Assembly (NCBI GenBank): GCA_910577645.1
Contig: CAJTOL010000044.1
Coordinates: 1 to 22,212 of the forward strand
Direction of reading: 5' to 3'
DNA: 22,212 nucleotides
From: an uncultured Lachnospiraceae bacterium
GTDB lineage: Bacteria; Bacillota; Clostridia; Lachnospirales; Lachnospiraceae
Positions 15,737-22,212 of the stretch are shown here, piece by piece; positions within the stretch are counted from its first letter, which is position 1, and every line of letters starts with the position of its first letter. A model generated the notes under the pieces. It did not search any database and was not told the origin of the DNA. It was given only the letters and a program-made list of their open reading frames with translations. The position numbers were made by a program, and so were the translations under genes.

Positions 15737-15775
15737 TGTAAAGTCTTTCTGTTGGAAATGTAAAATCTCTGTAAA
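15737..15775 (-). promoter_or_regulatory. Pho-box-like array upstream of the Na/Pi transporter
   Basis: Minus strand: three identical TTTACA hexamers at 15770-15775, 15759-15764 and 15737-15742. The first two are separated by exactly 5 bp, giving an 11-bp period, and the third is 22 bp further on, in phase; the missing position (15748-15753) holds AACAGA. Direct repeats of TT(A/T/C)ACA with 5-bp spacers are the known binding pattern of PhoP/PhoB in Gram-positive bacteria. A possible -10 (GATAAAG) lies between the array and the ATG at 15691. Confidence 0.65.
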
Positions 15776-15784
15776 TTCTCTGCA

Positions 15785-16777
15785 TTATAATACTTCCCTG
15801 TACAGGCGAAGGACATTCCTATAAAATACAGCCTCAATTTCGGATATGGAAAAGCCTGCCTGCTCTAAGGCCTGGGCAAGTTTTGGAAGGCCTGCCGCCG
15901 AATCGATCTCCATCCTTCCTCCAATCCCGTCAAAGTCTGTGCCCAGCCCTATGCAGTCAATGCCCCCTACGTTTTTTATATGCCGGATATGCTCCACCAT
16001 ATCCCGGACAAGGCTTTCTGCATCTTCCCGCTTTCGGAAATCCCGCAAAAAAGCAGAGCAGAAATTAATCCCCATAACGCCGCCTCTTTCTGCCAGCTTC
16101 TTTATCATATCGTCTGTCAAATTCCTGGGGTGGGAAGCCACAGCCCTAGCATTGGAATGGCTGGCTGCAAAAGGCTTTTTCGCATAACGGAACACATCGT
16201 AAATTCCGGCGTCGTTAAGATGGGAAATATCTAAAATCATTCCCAGCCGCTCCATTTCTTCCACAAAAGCCAGCCCGGTTTCCGTCAGGCCCCGGCTGGT
16301 ATCCGCAATACCGGTGCCGGCCATTGGCCCGTCCCAGAATACTTGATTGGGAAAAGCCAATTCATTGTCATAATCCCAGGTCAGTGTCATCATACGAACC
16401 CCCAGGCGGTAAAAGTCCCGGAGAATCCTTAAGTTTCCCCGGCATACTCCCCCTTCTTCTATGGTCAGCATAGCCGAAAGCCGGCCCTTTTTCCAATTTT
16501 CCTCAATGTCCTTCCATGTTTTTACCACTGAAATCCGATCCTGGTTTTCCTCCATCTCCATATAAAATAAATCCAGAAGCTCCATAGCATATTCCAAAGG
16601 ATTCTCATTTTCTTTCAGATTGGTAAAAATGGCAAAATTTTGAAGGCCGTAATCTCCTGCCTTCAGCTTGTCTAAATCTACATGAAAAGAGCTGGAGGCC
16701 AGACAGGCCTCCTTTCCCTGTTTTCTGGCGCAATAGATTTCTGCCAGAGTATCGCAATGCATATCTGCCGCTTTCAT
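15785..16777 (-). CDS. Membrane dipeptidase family (peptidase M19)
   Basis: A 330-residue metallopeptidase of the renal-dipeptidase (M19) type, which hydrolyses dipeptides, often ones with a D-residue at the C-terminal side. The binuclear zinc ligands are in place: H7 and D9 (DMHCDT), E108 (TIEEGG), H186 (DISHLND) and H207 (SHSNARA), followed by NLTDDMIKKLAERGGVMGIN and IGLGTDFDG, typical of the family. No signal peptide is seen, so it is cytoplasmic. AAGGAGG six bases before the ATG is a strong start. It lies 17 bp after the ABC permease gene, at the end of the SLH/adaptor/ABC cluster, which suggests the cluster deals with peptides or wall fragments. Intact. Confidence 0.9.
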   Translation of the reverse strand: MKAADMHCDTLAEIYCARKQGKEACLASSSFHVDLDKLKAGDYGLQNFAIFTNLKENENPLEYAMELLDLFYMEMEENQDRISVVKTWKDIEENWKKGRLSAMLTIEEGGVCRGNLRILRDFYRLGVRMMTLTWDYDNELAFPNQVFWDGPMAGTGIADTSRGLTETGLAFVEEMERLGMILDISHLNDAGIYDVFRYAKKPFAASHSNARAVASHPRNLTDDMIKKLAERGGVMGINFCSAFLRDFRKREDAESLVRDMVEHIRHIKNVGGIDCIGLGTDFDGIGGRMEIDSAAGLPKLAQALEQAGFSISEIEAVFYRNVLRLYREVL

Positions 16778-16794
16778 AGCTGCCTCCTTACCTA

Positions 16795-17973
16795 TTATTC
16801 ACTTCTCAGCGCATCAATGGGATTTAGCCTGGCGGCCCTGCTGGCGGGCATATAGCCGAAAAGAAGGCCGATTCCTACCGATACGCTAAAGGATATGATC
16901 ACAGCGCCCAGGGTAGGATTGGCAGTAATTCCCATAGCCGCTCCCACCAGCCTGGTGGCGGCGGCTCCTAAAAGGATCCCCATGATCCCTCCAATAGAGC
17001 TGGTTACAGCGGCCTCTATGACAAATTGCTCCATAATTACTTTTCTTCTGGCTCCCAGGGATTTTCGAATACCGATCTCCCTTGTTCTCTCTGTAACGGA
17101 CACCAGCATAATATTCATAACCCCTACCCCGGCAACCAGCAGCGATATTCCTGCAATACCTCCCAGCATAGCGGACATCATGGCAATCTGTTCATTTAAA
17201 GAGTCCACCATTTCGCTGTTGGCCGTAATCCGGTACAGGCTATCGTTCTTAAAGGTCTCCAGAAAGAACTCCTCCAGAAGGGCCTTGCAGCGTTCTGTTT
17301 CCTCCACCTTCTCAGTAGCAAATACATATTGATTAATATCCGCATTTCTGGACATTTTCACGGCAACGCTGTAGGGAATCCAGACAAAATCATCGCTTCC
17401 CCCTTCTTCCAGATCATCCTCATCCTGACGTTTTACCACACCTACTATTTTAAAGGCATATCCTCCGATTTTCAAGGTCTCTCCCAAAGCTTTTTCAGGC
17501 CCTCCATACAACTCATTGGCTACAAAATATCCTGCCACACAAACTTTCTGCCTGCTGGTAATGTCCGAATATTGGATATTACGCCCTGCTTCCAGCTCAT
17601 ATCCCTTTAAATCCAGATATTCTTCACTGTAGCCTCCTACGCTGGTGGAGGACAGACTGTCGCTTCCATGCTTTACTACTGTAGATACGGTAACCTGGGG
17701 GCTCATTTGGGCAAATTTATCCCGGTTTTCCTCATAAAATTCATACATCTCATCATCGCTGACAGAGCGGGTGGGAGTATTGGTAAGCCTGACTGACATT
17801 TGATTCACGCCCATGCTGGCAAAGCTTTCCACCACAGTAGACATATAGGCGTTTACCACGCTGACCAGTATAATAACCGACGCCACTCCGATAATAATTC
17901 CCAACATGGTCAAAAAAGAGCGCATTTTATTGCCCCATATACTCCGAAGAGCCATTTTAAAGGATTGCAGCAT
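16795..17973 (-). CDS. MacB-type ABC transporter permease
   Basis: A 392-residue permease of the MacB/FtsX superfamily. It has one N-terminal membrane helix (about 18-40, with the start MLQSFKMALRSIWGNKMRSF typical of YknZ/MacB), a large extracellular MacB-PCD domain (about 45-265), and three C-terminal helices. The segment VSVTERTREIGIRKSLGAR is the conserved FtsX-type coupling region for the ATPase. Such proteins act as mechanotransmitters rather than classical channels, driving export of peptides, toxins or antibiotics with an adaptor. The start overlaps the ATPase gene by 17 bp. The substrate is unknown; the genes around it point to a peptide or envelope-related molecule. Confidence 0.9.
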   Translation of the reverse strand: MLQSFKMALRSIWGNKMRSFLTMLGIIIGVASVIILVSVVNAYMSTVVESFASMGVNQMSVRLTNTPTRSVSDDEMYEFYEENRDKFAQMSPQVTVSTVVKHGSDSLSSTSVGGYSEEYLDLKGYELEAGRNIQYSDITSRQKVCVAGYFVANELYGGPEKALGETLKIGGYAFKIVGVVKRQDEDDLEEGGSDDFVWIPYSVAVKMSRNADINQYVFATEKVEETERCKALLEEFFLETFKNDSLYRITANSEMVDSLNEQIAMMSAMLGGIAGISLLVAGVGVMNIMLVSVTERTREIGIRKSLGARRKVIMEQFVIEAAVTSSIGGIMGILLGAAATRLVGAAMGITANPTLGAVIISFSVSVGIGLLFGYMPASRAARLNPIDALRSE

Positions 17974-18679
17974 AGTCTTTTACATCTCCGTCAAAATTAA
18001 TCTTTCCATCATGGATCCGCACTACCCGCCTGGCTTCCATGGCAATGGTGCTGTCGTGGGTAATCATGACAATGGTGTTTCCTTCCGCATTGAGCTGCTT
18101 AAGAAAGTCCAGCACCTCTCTGCTGGTTTTAGAATCCAGAGCACCGGTAGGCTCGTCAGCCAAAATCAGCGACGGTTCCCCGGCCAGAGCTCTGGCAATG
18201 GAGACCCTTTGCTGCTGGCCGCCGGAAAGCTGATTGGGCCGGTTTTTATATTTTTCCTTTAAACCCACTTTCTCTAAAGAGGCCATGGCTCTCTCCCGCC
18301 GCTCCTTACTTCCCACTCCTGCATAGAGGAGAGGCAGCTCTACATTTTCCAGCAGGCTTAGCTTAGAAAGCAGATTATACTGCTGGAAAATAAAGCCGAT
18401 CATCTTGTTGCGGATCCCGGCCAGCTCATCATCGCTCATATCGCTGACATCCTGGCCGCCTAAGTAGTAGGTTCCCTTTGTGGGAACATCCAGGGCCCCG
18501 ATAATATTCATCAGGGTAGACTTACCGCTGCCCGACTTTCCCACAATGGCTACAAACTCTCCCTTATTAATGGTTAAAGATATGCCGTCGTTGGCTTTCA
18601 CCTCCTGGTCGCCCATCTGGTAAATCTTGTAAATCTCGTTAAGCTCAATAAGAGGGGTTTCTTTTTTTTCTGTTTCCAT
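17957..18679 (-). CDS. ABC transporter ATP-binding protein (MacB/LolD/YknY type)
   Basis: A 240-residue ATPase. Walker A is GKSGSGKST (47-55), the Q-loop FQQYN (98-102), the signature LSGGQQQR (151-158), Walker B LILADEPTGALD (171-182) and the switch histidine H208 (ITHDS). Together with PLLYAGV and the MSDDELAGIRN segment this is the MacB/LolD/YknY subfamily, which partners FtsX-like permeases. AGGAGG five bases before the ATG gives a strong start. It sits 9 bp after the adaptor gene and overlaps the permease gene, so the three form one transporter. All catalytic residues are present. Confidence 0.95.
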   Translation of the reverse strand: METEKKETPLIELNEIYKIYQMGDQEVKANDGISLTINKGEFVAIVGKSGSGKSTLMNIIGALDVPTKGTYYLGGQDVSDMSDDELAGIRNKMIGFIFQQYNLLSKLSLLENVELPLLYAGVGSKERRERAMASLEKVGLKEKYKNRPNQLSGGQQQRVSIARALAGEPSLILADEPTGALDSKTSREVLDFLKQLNAEGNTIVMITHDSTIAMEARRVVRIHDGKINFDGDVKDYAAIL

Positions 18680-18688
18680 GAAAACCTC

Positions 18689-20392
18689 CTATCTTCGGCG
18701 GTCATTACCGCCACCGCCTGAATTTCCCATACCGGGACCTCCCATACCAGGGCCTCCTGGCTGGAATCCCTGCATGTTGCCGAAAATTTCTGTGTTCTGG
18801 CTGGATTGGTTGATATACACCTCGTCCCCCTCAGACAAGCCTTCTAAAATCTCCACATACTGGTCATTGGTCAGGCCGGTAGTGACTTCCACTGCCCGAA
18901 ATCCTGCCGGTACGCCTTTGTCTGCCGAAAGGGCTGTATCATCTTTTACATATACCCGGCTGCCTCTCATCAGAGAATCTACAGGAATGGTAAGCACATT
19001 CTCCGCCTTGTCGATGATAATGGTTCCATCCACATTCATGCCCGGAAGCAGCTTTCCCGCCTCGTCCAGGGTTACGGTTACCGGATAGTTGGTAACACCG
19101 TTGCTGTAAGAGCTTTGCAGGCTTACGTTTGTTACCTTTCCGGTAAAGGTTTCCCCTTCAAAAGCGTCTGCCGTCACCTCCACTGCCTGCCCTACCTCCA
19201 CCTTCTGGATATCCAGCTCGTCAATAGACATTTCAAAAGTTAAAGAAGATAGGTCATAGATAACTGCCATGGCAGTATCCGTGTTGCCGGAGCGGCTTAT
19301 ATTATCTCCCACCTTCGCCGCCTTTTGAATGACCTGGCCGGAAATAGGGGCTGTAATGGTGTAATTTTCCAGATTGTCCTGGGTGCTCTCCAGCTTGTTT
19401 CTGGCTGATTCCAGGCCTTCCTCCGCCTGCTCCAGGGAGTTTTTATAGCTTTCCAGCAAATCCTTTGCAGATTTTTCTGTAATGGTAAAAACAGGCTGCC
19501 CTTCTGTTACATAGTCTCCCTCATTTACCAAAAGCCCTGCTATTTCCACACTGCTGTTTCCGGAAATGCTGGCACTCATGGTTTTATCCACGGAAACGGT
19601 AAAGCTTCCTTCTTCGCTGCAGGAAAATTCCCCTACTACCGCCGTTGCCGTCATATCCCCTGTCATTCCGCCGGGGTTTGCCACCGTAATGGTAACATAG
19701 CGCACCAGGCGGCCCCCGGACAAGGTTTCATCCATGCTGCTGACAATCGTTACCACGCCGGGCAGCTGTTCTCCTGTGCCGCTTAAGGTAATAACAGCCT
19801 GACTCCCCACCGGAATCAGCGCCGCCTCCTCTCTTAAAAAAGGAAGCCGCAGCTTCATCAAGGCATCGCTGTAAATATCTGCGATCTGGGATCCGTTGTT
19901 GATCTTATCTCCTGCTTCTATATAGAGATTTTTAATGTATCCGGTTTCCGTAGCCTTGTATGTGTTTCCGCTCCACTTGGACTGCACTTCTGCGTAGTCC
20001 TCTGCCGCACTGTTATAAGAGCTTTCCGCCCTGGAGACAGAATTGCTGGCAGTATTCAGCTCTGAATCAATGGAGGATGGATCCAGCTGGTAAAGGATCT
20101 GGCCTTTTTCTACCTGATCCCCTTCCTCAAAGTCTGCGGCGATTACCTCCCCCTCTACCAGAGATGTAATGGTATAAGTATCCTTGGCCGCCAGGGTTCC
20201 GGAGGAAGACAGCTCTGAAGTAATGCTCTGTCTGGTAACCTGTGCAGTGCGGCTTTCCTCTGCCGGCGCTCCTGCAGGTTTTGCCCTGCGCCTCACTGCC
20301 ACAGCCCCTGCAAGGAGCAGCACCACACAAATAAAAATTCCTGTCAGCCATCTGCTTTTCTTTTTATTTCTTTTTCTGCTTCTCTTTTCCAT
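18689..20392 (-). CDS. Efflux membrane-fusion adaptor (HlyD/YknX-like), duplicated modules
   Basis: A 567-residue adaptor, much longer than the roughly 380 residues of YknX or MacA. A membrane anchor (about 15-33) follows a basic tail. Two lipoyl/hairpin units can be traced. Unit one: half-lipoyl 74-104, short helical hairpin 106-140, second half 144-175, barrel 177-260. Unit two: half-lipoyl 268-306, hairpin 308-343, second half 345-382 (TAPISGQVIQ), barrel 384-463. A membrane-proximal domain (464-535) and a glycine-rich tail with GGPGMGGPGMG end the protein. It should link the ABC permease to the cell wall or surface. The start is supported by AGGAG eight bases upstream. Family certain; the duplication is my reading of the sequence. 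Confidence 0.88.
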   Translation of the reverse strand: MEKRSRKRNKKKSRWLTGIFICVVLLLAGAVAVRRRAKPAGAPAEESRTAQVTRQSITSELSSSGTLAAKDTYTITSLVEGEVIAADFEEGDQVEKGQILYQLDPSSIDSELNTASNSVSRAESSYNSAAEDYAEVQSKWSGNTYKATETGYIKNLYIEAGDKINNGSQIADIYSDALMKLRLPFLREEAALIPVGSQAVITLSGTGEQLPGVVTIVSSMDETLSGGRLVRYVTITVANPGGMTGDMTATAVVGEFSCSEEGSFTVSVDKTMSASISGNSSVEIAGLLVNEGDYVTEGQPVFTITEKSAKDLLESYKNSLEQAEEGLESARNKLESTQDNLENYTITAPISGQVIQKAAKVGDNISRSGNTDTAMAVIYDLSSLTFEMSIDELDIQKVEVGQAVEVTADAFEGETFTGKVTNVSLQSSYSNGVTNYPVTVTLDEAGKLLPGMNVDGTIIIDKAENVLTIPVDSLMRGSRVYVKDDTALSADKGVPAGFRAVEVTTGLTNDQYVEILEGLSEGDEVYINQSSQNTEIFGNMQGFQPGGPGMGGPGMGNSGGGGNDRRR

Positions 20393-20410
20393 GAATCTTC
20401 TCCTGTCAGG

Positions 20411-21523
20411 CTATAATTCTAAGAAGTCTACCACCCGGTAGGTAGCTTCTCCGTTCTGGTTGGTGGTTTTCTCACAGATAAGAACTACCTCATCTCCCAC
20501 CCTTACAGTCCCGTACATGGAAAAGGCGTACTGAAGCTCAGAGGATGTCAAAGTATATTCTGCCTGAGGATCATCCTCGTCGTCGTTGTCCAGAAGAACA
20601 GCGCTGGGAATCATAATGTCAGCAGAGCTGTAATAAATATGGCTTACCTCTCCCCGGATTACCACACGGCCTGTGTCCCCGTCATCTCCGTCTGCTGAGT
20701 AAAACCACACGGTTTTGGTAGAGGGATTCCAGTAAACCACTCCGTAGCCGCTGTTGGTTAAAGCGCTCTTTACCGTTTCTTCATAGACGGTTTTACCGTC
20801 TAAAAACCAGCTGGCCTCTGAAGTATCAAAGGGAATGATACTGGAAAGGCTCTGAGATCTGCGGACCAGTTTGGGCCCTTTCAGACTGTTGTCCACCATA
20901 TTTAAGGGGTTGATCTCCCCGTCCGCCGTAAGCTCACAGTCCAGGATACTTCCGTAAATAGTATTGGAATCCTTAGGTTTGGTCCGCAAAAGATTATAGA
21001 GCAGATTAATACAGTCTTTTTTATCTAAAACCTCATTCTCCCTCCTGTCAATTCCTTCTCCCAGCTCTAAAAACTGGAACTTGGCAGTCCGGGCCCCTGT
21101 CTGATCGCCAGTAAAGTCCTGATCCGTATATCCCAGCATTGCCAGCACAGCCCGCTCCCCATCCTTCATGGTTATGTAATCATTTGGCCGGAATACTCCC
21201 CCCAGATAGCCGCTCATCCACCCTTCTTTCGCCGCAATCCGAATATAAGATGCATATTGGCTGTCTTTGGACACATCTGAAAATACGGACACACTGCTGA
21301 CAGGGCTTACAATACTTCTCTGTTCTGAAGCCAGAACCAGCATTTTTGCAAACTCCCCTCTGGTTACATAGGCCCAGGTATTGCCAGAGTCGGTAATGCC
21401 GGAAAGCTCAATGACCCTTTCTCTCATATCATAGCTCATAGATGCCTGGGCTTCAAAAGGCGTAAGCACCGATGCTGCCATTGCCGTCACTGCCAGAAAC
21501 AGGCAGTTTTTTCTCTGATTCAT
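20411..21523 (-). CDS. Secreted S-layer homology (SLH) domain protein
   Basis: A 370-residue secreted protein. A signal peptide (MNQRKNCLFLAVTAMAASVL, cleaved near AQA-S at 27/28) precedes three SLH-like segments at about 36-70 (TRGEFAKMLV), 81-132 (FSDVSKDSQYASYI, then GVFRPNDYIT) and 133-180. SLH repeats bind pyruvylated wall polysaccharides and so hold the protein to the cell wall. Residues about 190-370 are a beta-rich region with acidic DNDDEDD and no family that I recognise. AGGAG nine bases before the ATG at 21523 supports this start; an upstream in-frame ATG at 21541 has a weaker context. The adaptor gene follows after 18 bp, so this protein is probably the outer part of the exporter or depends on it. 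Confidence 0.82.
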   Translation of the reverse strand: MNQRKNCLFLAVTAMAASVLTPFEAQASMSYDMRERVIELSGITDSGNTWAYVTRGEFAKMLVLASEQRSIVSPVSSVSVFSDVSKDSQYASYIRIAAKEGWMSGYLGGVFRPNDYITMKDGERAVLAMLGYTDQDFTGDQTGARTAKFQFLELGEGIDRRENEVLDKKDCINLLYNLLRTKPKDSNTIYGSILDCELTADGEINPLNMVDNSLKGPKLVRRSQSLSSIIPFDTSEASWFLDGKTVYEETVKSALTNSGYGVVYWNPSTKTVWFYSADGDDGDTGRVVIRGEVSHIYYSSADIMIPSAVLLDNDDEDDPQAEYTLTSSELQYAFSMYGTVRVGDEVVLICEKTTNQNGEATYRVVDFLEL

Positions 21524-21654
21524 ATGGAAAACTCCTCTCATAGCTTTGGGATTTATCCATATTTTAGCAAAAGGTTGTGTTTATTTTATGATTTATTTTA
21601 GAAAAATTTAAGATTATCCTGGCAAACCAGAAGCAGTTGTTGTAAAATAAATGG

Positions 21655-21680
21655 AAGGGAAAGTCCCTTTATTTTATTTT
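21655..21680 (+). terminator. Hairpin with T-rich tail between the SLH operon and the IS
   Basis: AAGGG (21655-21659) and CCCTT (21665-21669) enclose a 5-nt loop and are followed on the plus strand by a tail of ATTTTATTTT. The flanking A/T-rich arms extend the pairing imperfectly. No plus-strand gene ends just upstream, so it could also be a barrier to transcription approaching from the left. Confidence 0.4.
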
Positions 21681-21790
21681 GCGACACCCCTTATATTAAG
21701 TAACTCAAACTTCCCACACCGTTTGATGCGTTGAACCTTGAAAAATCAATACTTTAGCCCATAAAAAAGGCATAAATCCGCGCTTGGTGG

Positions 21791-21796
21791 TATAAT
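21791..21796 (+). promoter_or_regulatory. -10 element of the transposase gene
   Basis: A perfect TATAAT lies 41 bp before the transposase ATG, with the ribosome site AAGGAG at 21823-21828. No good -35 hexamer is seen at 16-18 bp, as is common for weakly expressed insertion-sequence promoters. Confidence 0.45.
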
Positions 21797-21837
21797 TGAA
21801 TTGCCAAAAACAATCACACAGCAAGGAGATTTATGCC

Positions 21838-22212
21838 ATGTCAAGTATACCACACAATACCAAAAACCTAAATGAGATTTTTGATTCCGCAACAGATTTT
21901 TTCGGGGAGTTCCGGGTTCGAAAACTCCTTTTCCAGTGCAATGCCGGTAAATTGAAGGGCGTTCCTGTGATGGACATCTTCCGTTACCTGTTTTGTCTTA
22001 TTTTCTCTGACAGAAGCATGTATATGCAGAGAAAAACGGGCGCCTTTGATGGCAGTTTTTGCAAAAATACGGTTTACCGTTTCCTTAACAGCACCAAAAC
22101 CAACTGGCAGCGTTTTACAACCCTGCTTTCCGCCAGGATCATAAATGGTTTTATGAAGCCGCTGACGGCTGATGACCGTAAAGACGTCTTTATTATTGAT
22201 GACAGCCTGTTT
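21838..22212 (+). mobile_element. IS4-like transposase, 5' part (gene continues beyond the window)
   Basis: An open frame of 125 codons runs from the ATG at 21838, behind AAGGAG with a 9-base spacer, to the right edge. The protein has an N-terminal helical part (MDIFRYLFCLIFSDRSMYMQ), the block GSFCKNTVYRFLNSTKTNW typical of IS4-related elements common in Lachnospiraceae, and ends at VFIIDDSLF. There the first D of the DDE catalytic triad is likely to lie. The remaining two acidic residues and the right end of the element are outside the window. An ATG five bases upstream (21833) is in another frame and soon stops. The copy looks intact as far as it is visible. Group placement is by recalled similarity. 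Confidence 0.75.

Larger units (their letters stand above)
21542..21837. other. Intergenic region between the SLH operon and the IS-like gene
   Basis: This roughly 300-bp AT-rich stretch contains the upstream region of the SLH gene. The best minus-strand promoter guess is TTGCCA-N19-TAAAAT, with too long a spacer to be sure. It also holds the hairpin at 21655-21680 and the 5' leader of the transposase gene. The left end of the insertion element must lie within it, probably between about 21690 and 21780, but it cannot be fixed without the other end. Confidence 0.5.

Overview
The window looks like a chromosomal segment of a Gram-positive anaerobe of the Clostridia, most likely a Lachnospiraceae member. 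Supporting signs are strong AGGAGG-type ribosome binding sites, moderate GC, gene families typical of that group (TmcAL, a UPF0210/ACT pair, a YknXYZ-type exporter, SLH and NlpC/P60 envelope proteins), and short, tightly packed operons. No rRNA, tRNA or CRISPR array is visible. Family names come from reading motifs by eye, not from a database search.

Layout. (1) Positions 1-2060, minus strand, are an eroding accessory stretch: a GNAT acetyltransferase running off the left edge, a metallo-beta-lactamase-fold gene reduced by internal deletions and a frame change, an intact second GNAT gene, and a Fic-family gene broken by two small indels and a large internal deletion, still with a good promoter. 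(2) Positions 2256-2977 hold a divergent pair of small genes, a YjfB-like putative motility protein (minus) and a ComFB-like protein (plus), each with a visible promoter. (3) tmcAL (plus, tRNA-Met ac4C synthesis) follows comFB and meets a methyltransferase gene (minus) tail to tail with a 26-bp coding overlap. (4) Positions 4292-10068 are minus-strand housekeeping genes: citrate synthase, dephospho-CoA kinase, a WalJ/YycJ-like hydrolase, an ACT-domain protein, a UPF0210 protein and the methyltransferase. (5) Positions 10150-11817 encode a membrane-anchored SH3/NlpC-P60 cell-wall hydrolase with its own promoter. (6) Positions 11932-15691 are a phosphate module: a Na/Pi-cotransporter with a PhoU-like tail, a PhoB-like response regulator and a PhoR-like kinase, with a phased Pho-box-like repeat upstream of the transporter. 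(7) Positions 15785-21523 are a five-gene co-directional cluster: a secreted SLH protein, a membrane-fusion adaptor, an ABC ATPase, a MacB-type permease and an M19 dipeptidase. (8) Beyond 21690 a plus-strand IS4-like transposase gene begins and leaves the window.

The most interesting points are the Pho-box array in front of a transporter-regulator operon that could sense and control its own phosphate supply; the SLH-adaptor-ABC-dipeptidase operon, whose adaptor appears to carry two complete lipoyl/hairpin/barrel units instead of one; and the two partly erased genes near the left edge, where the individual mutations can be read directly.
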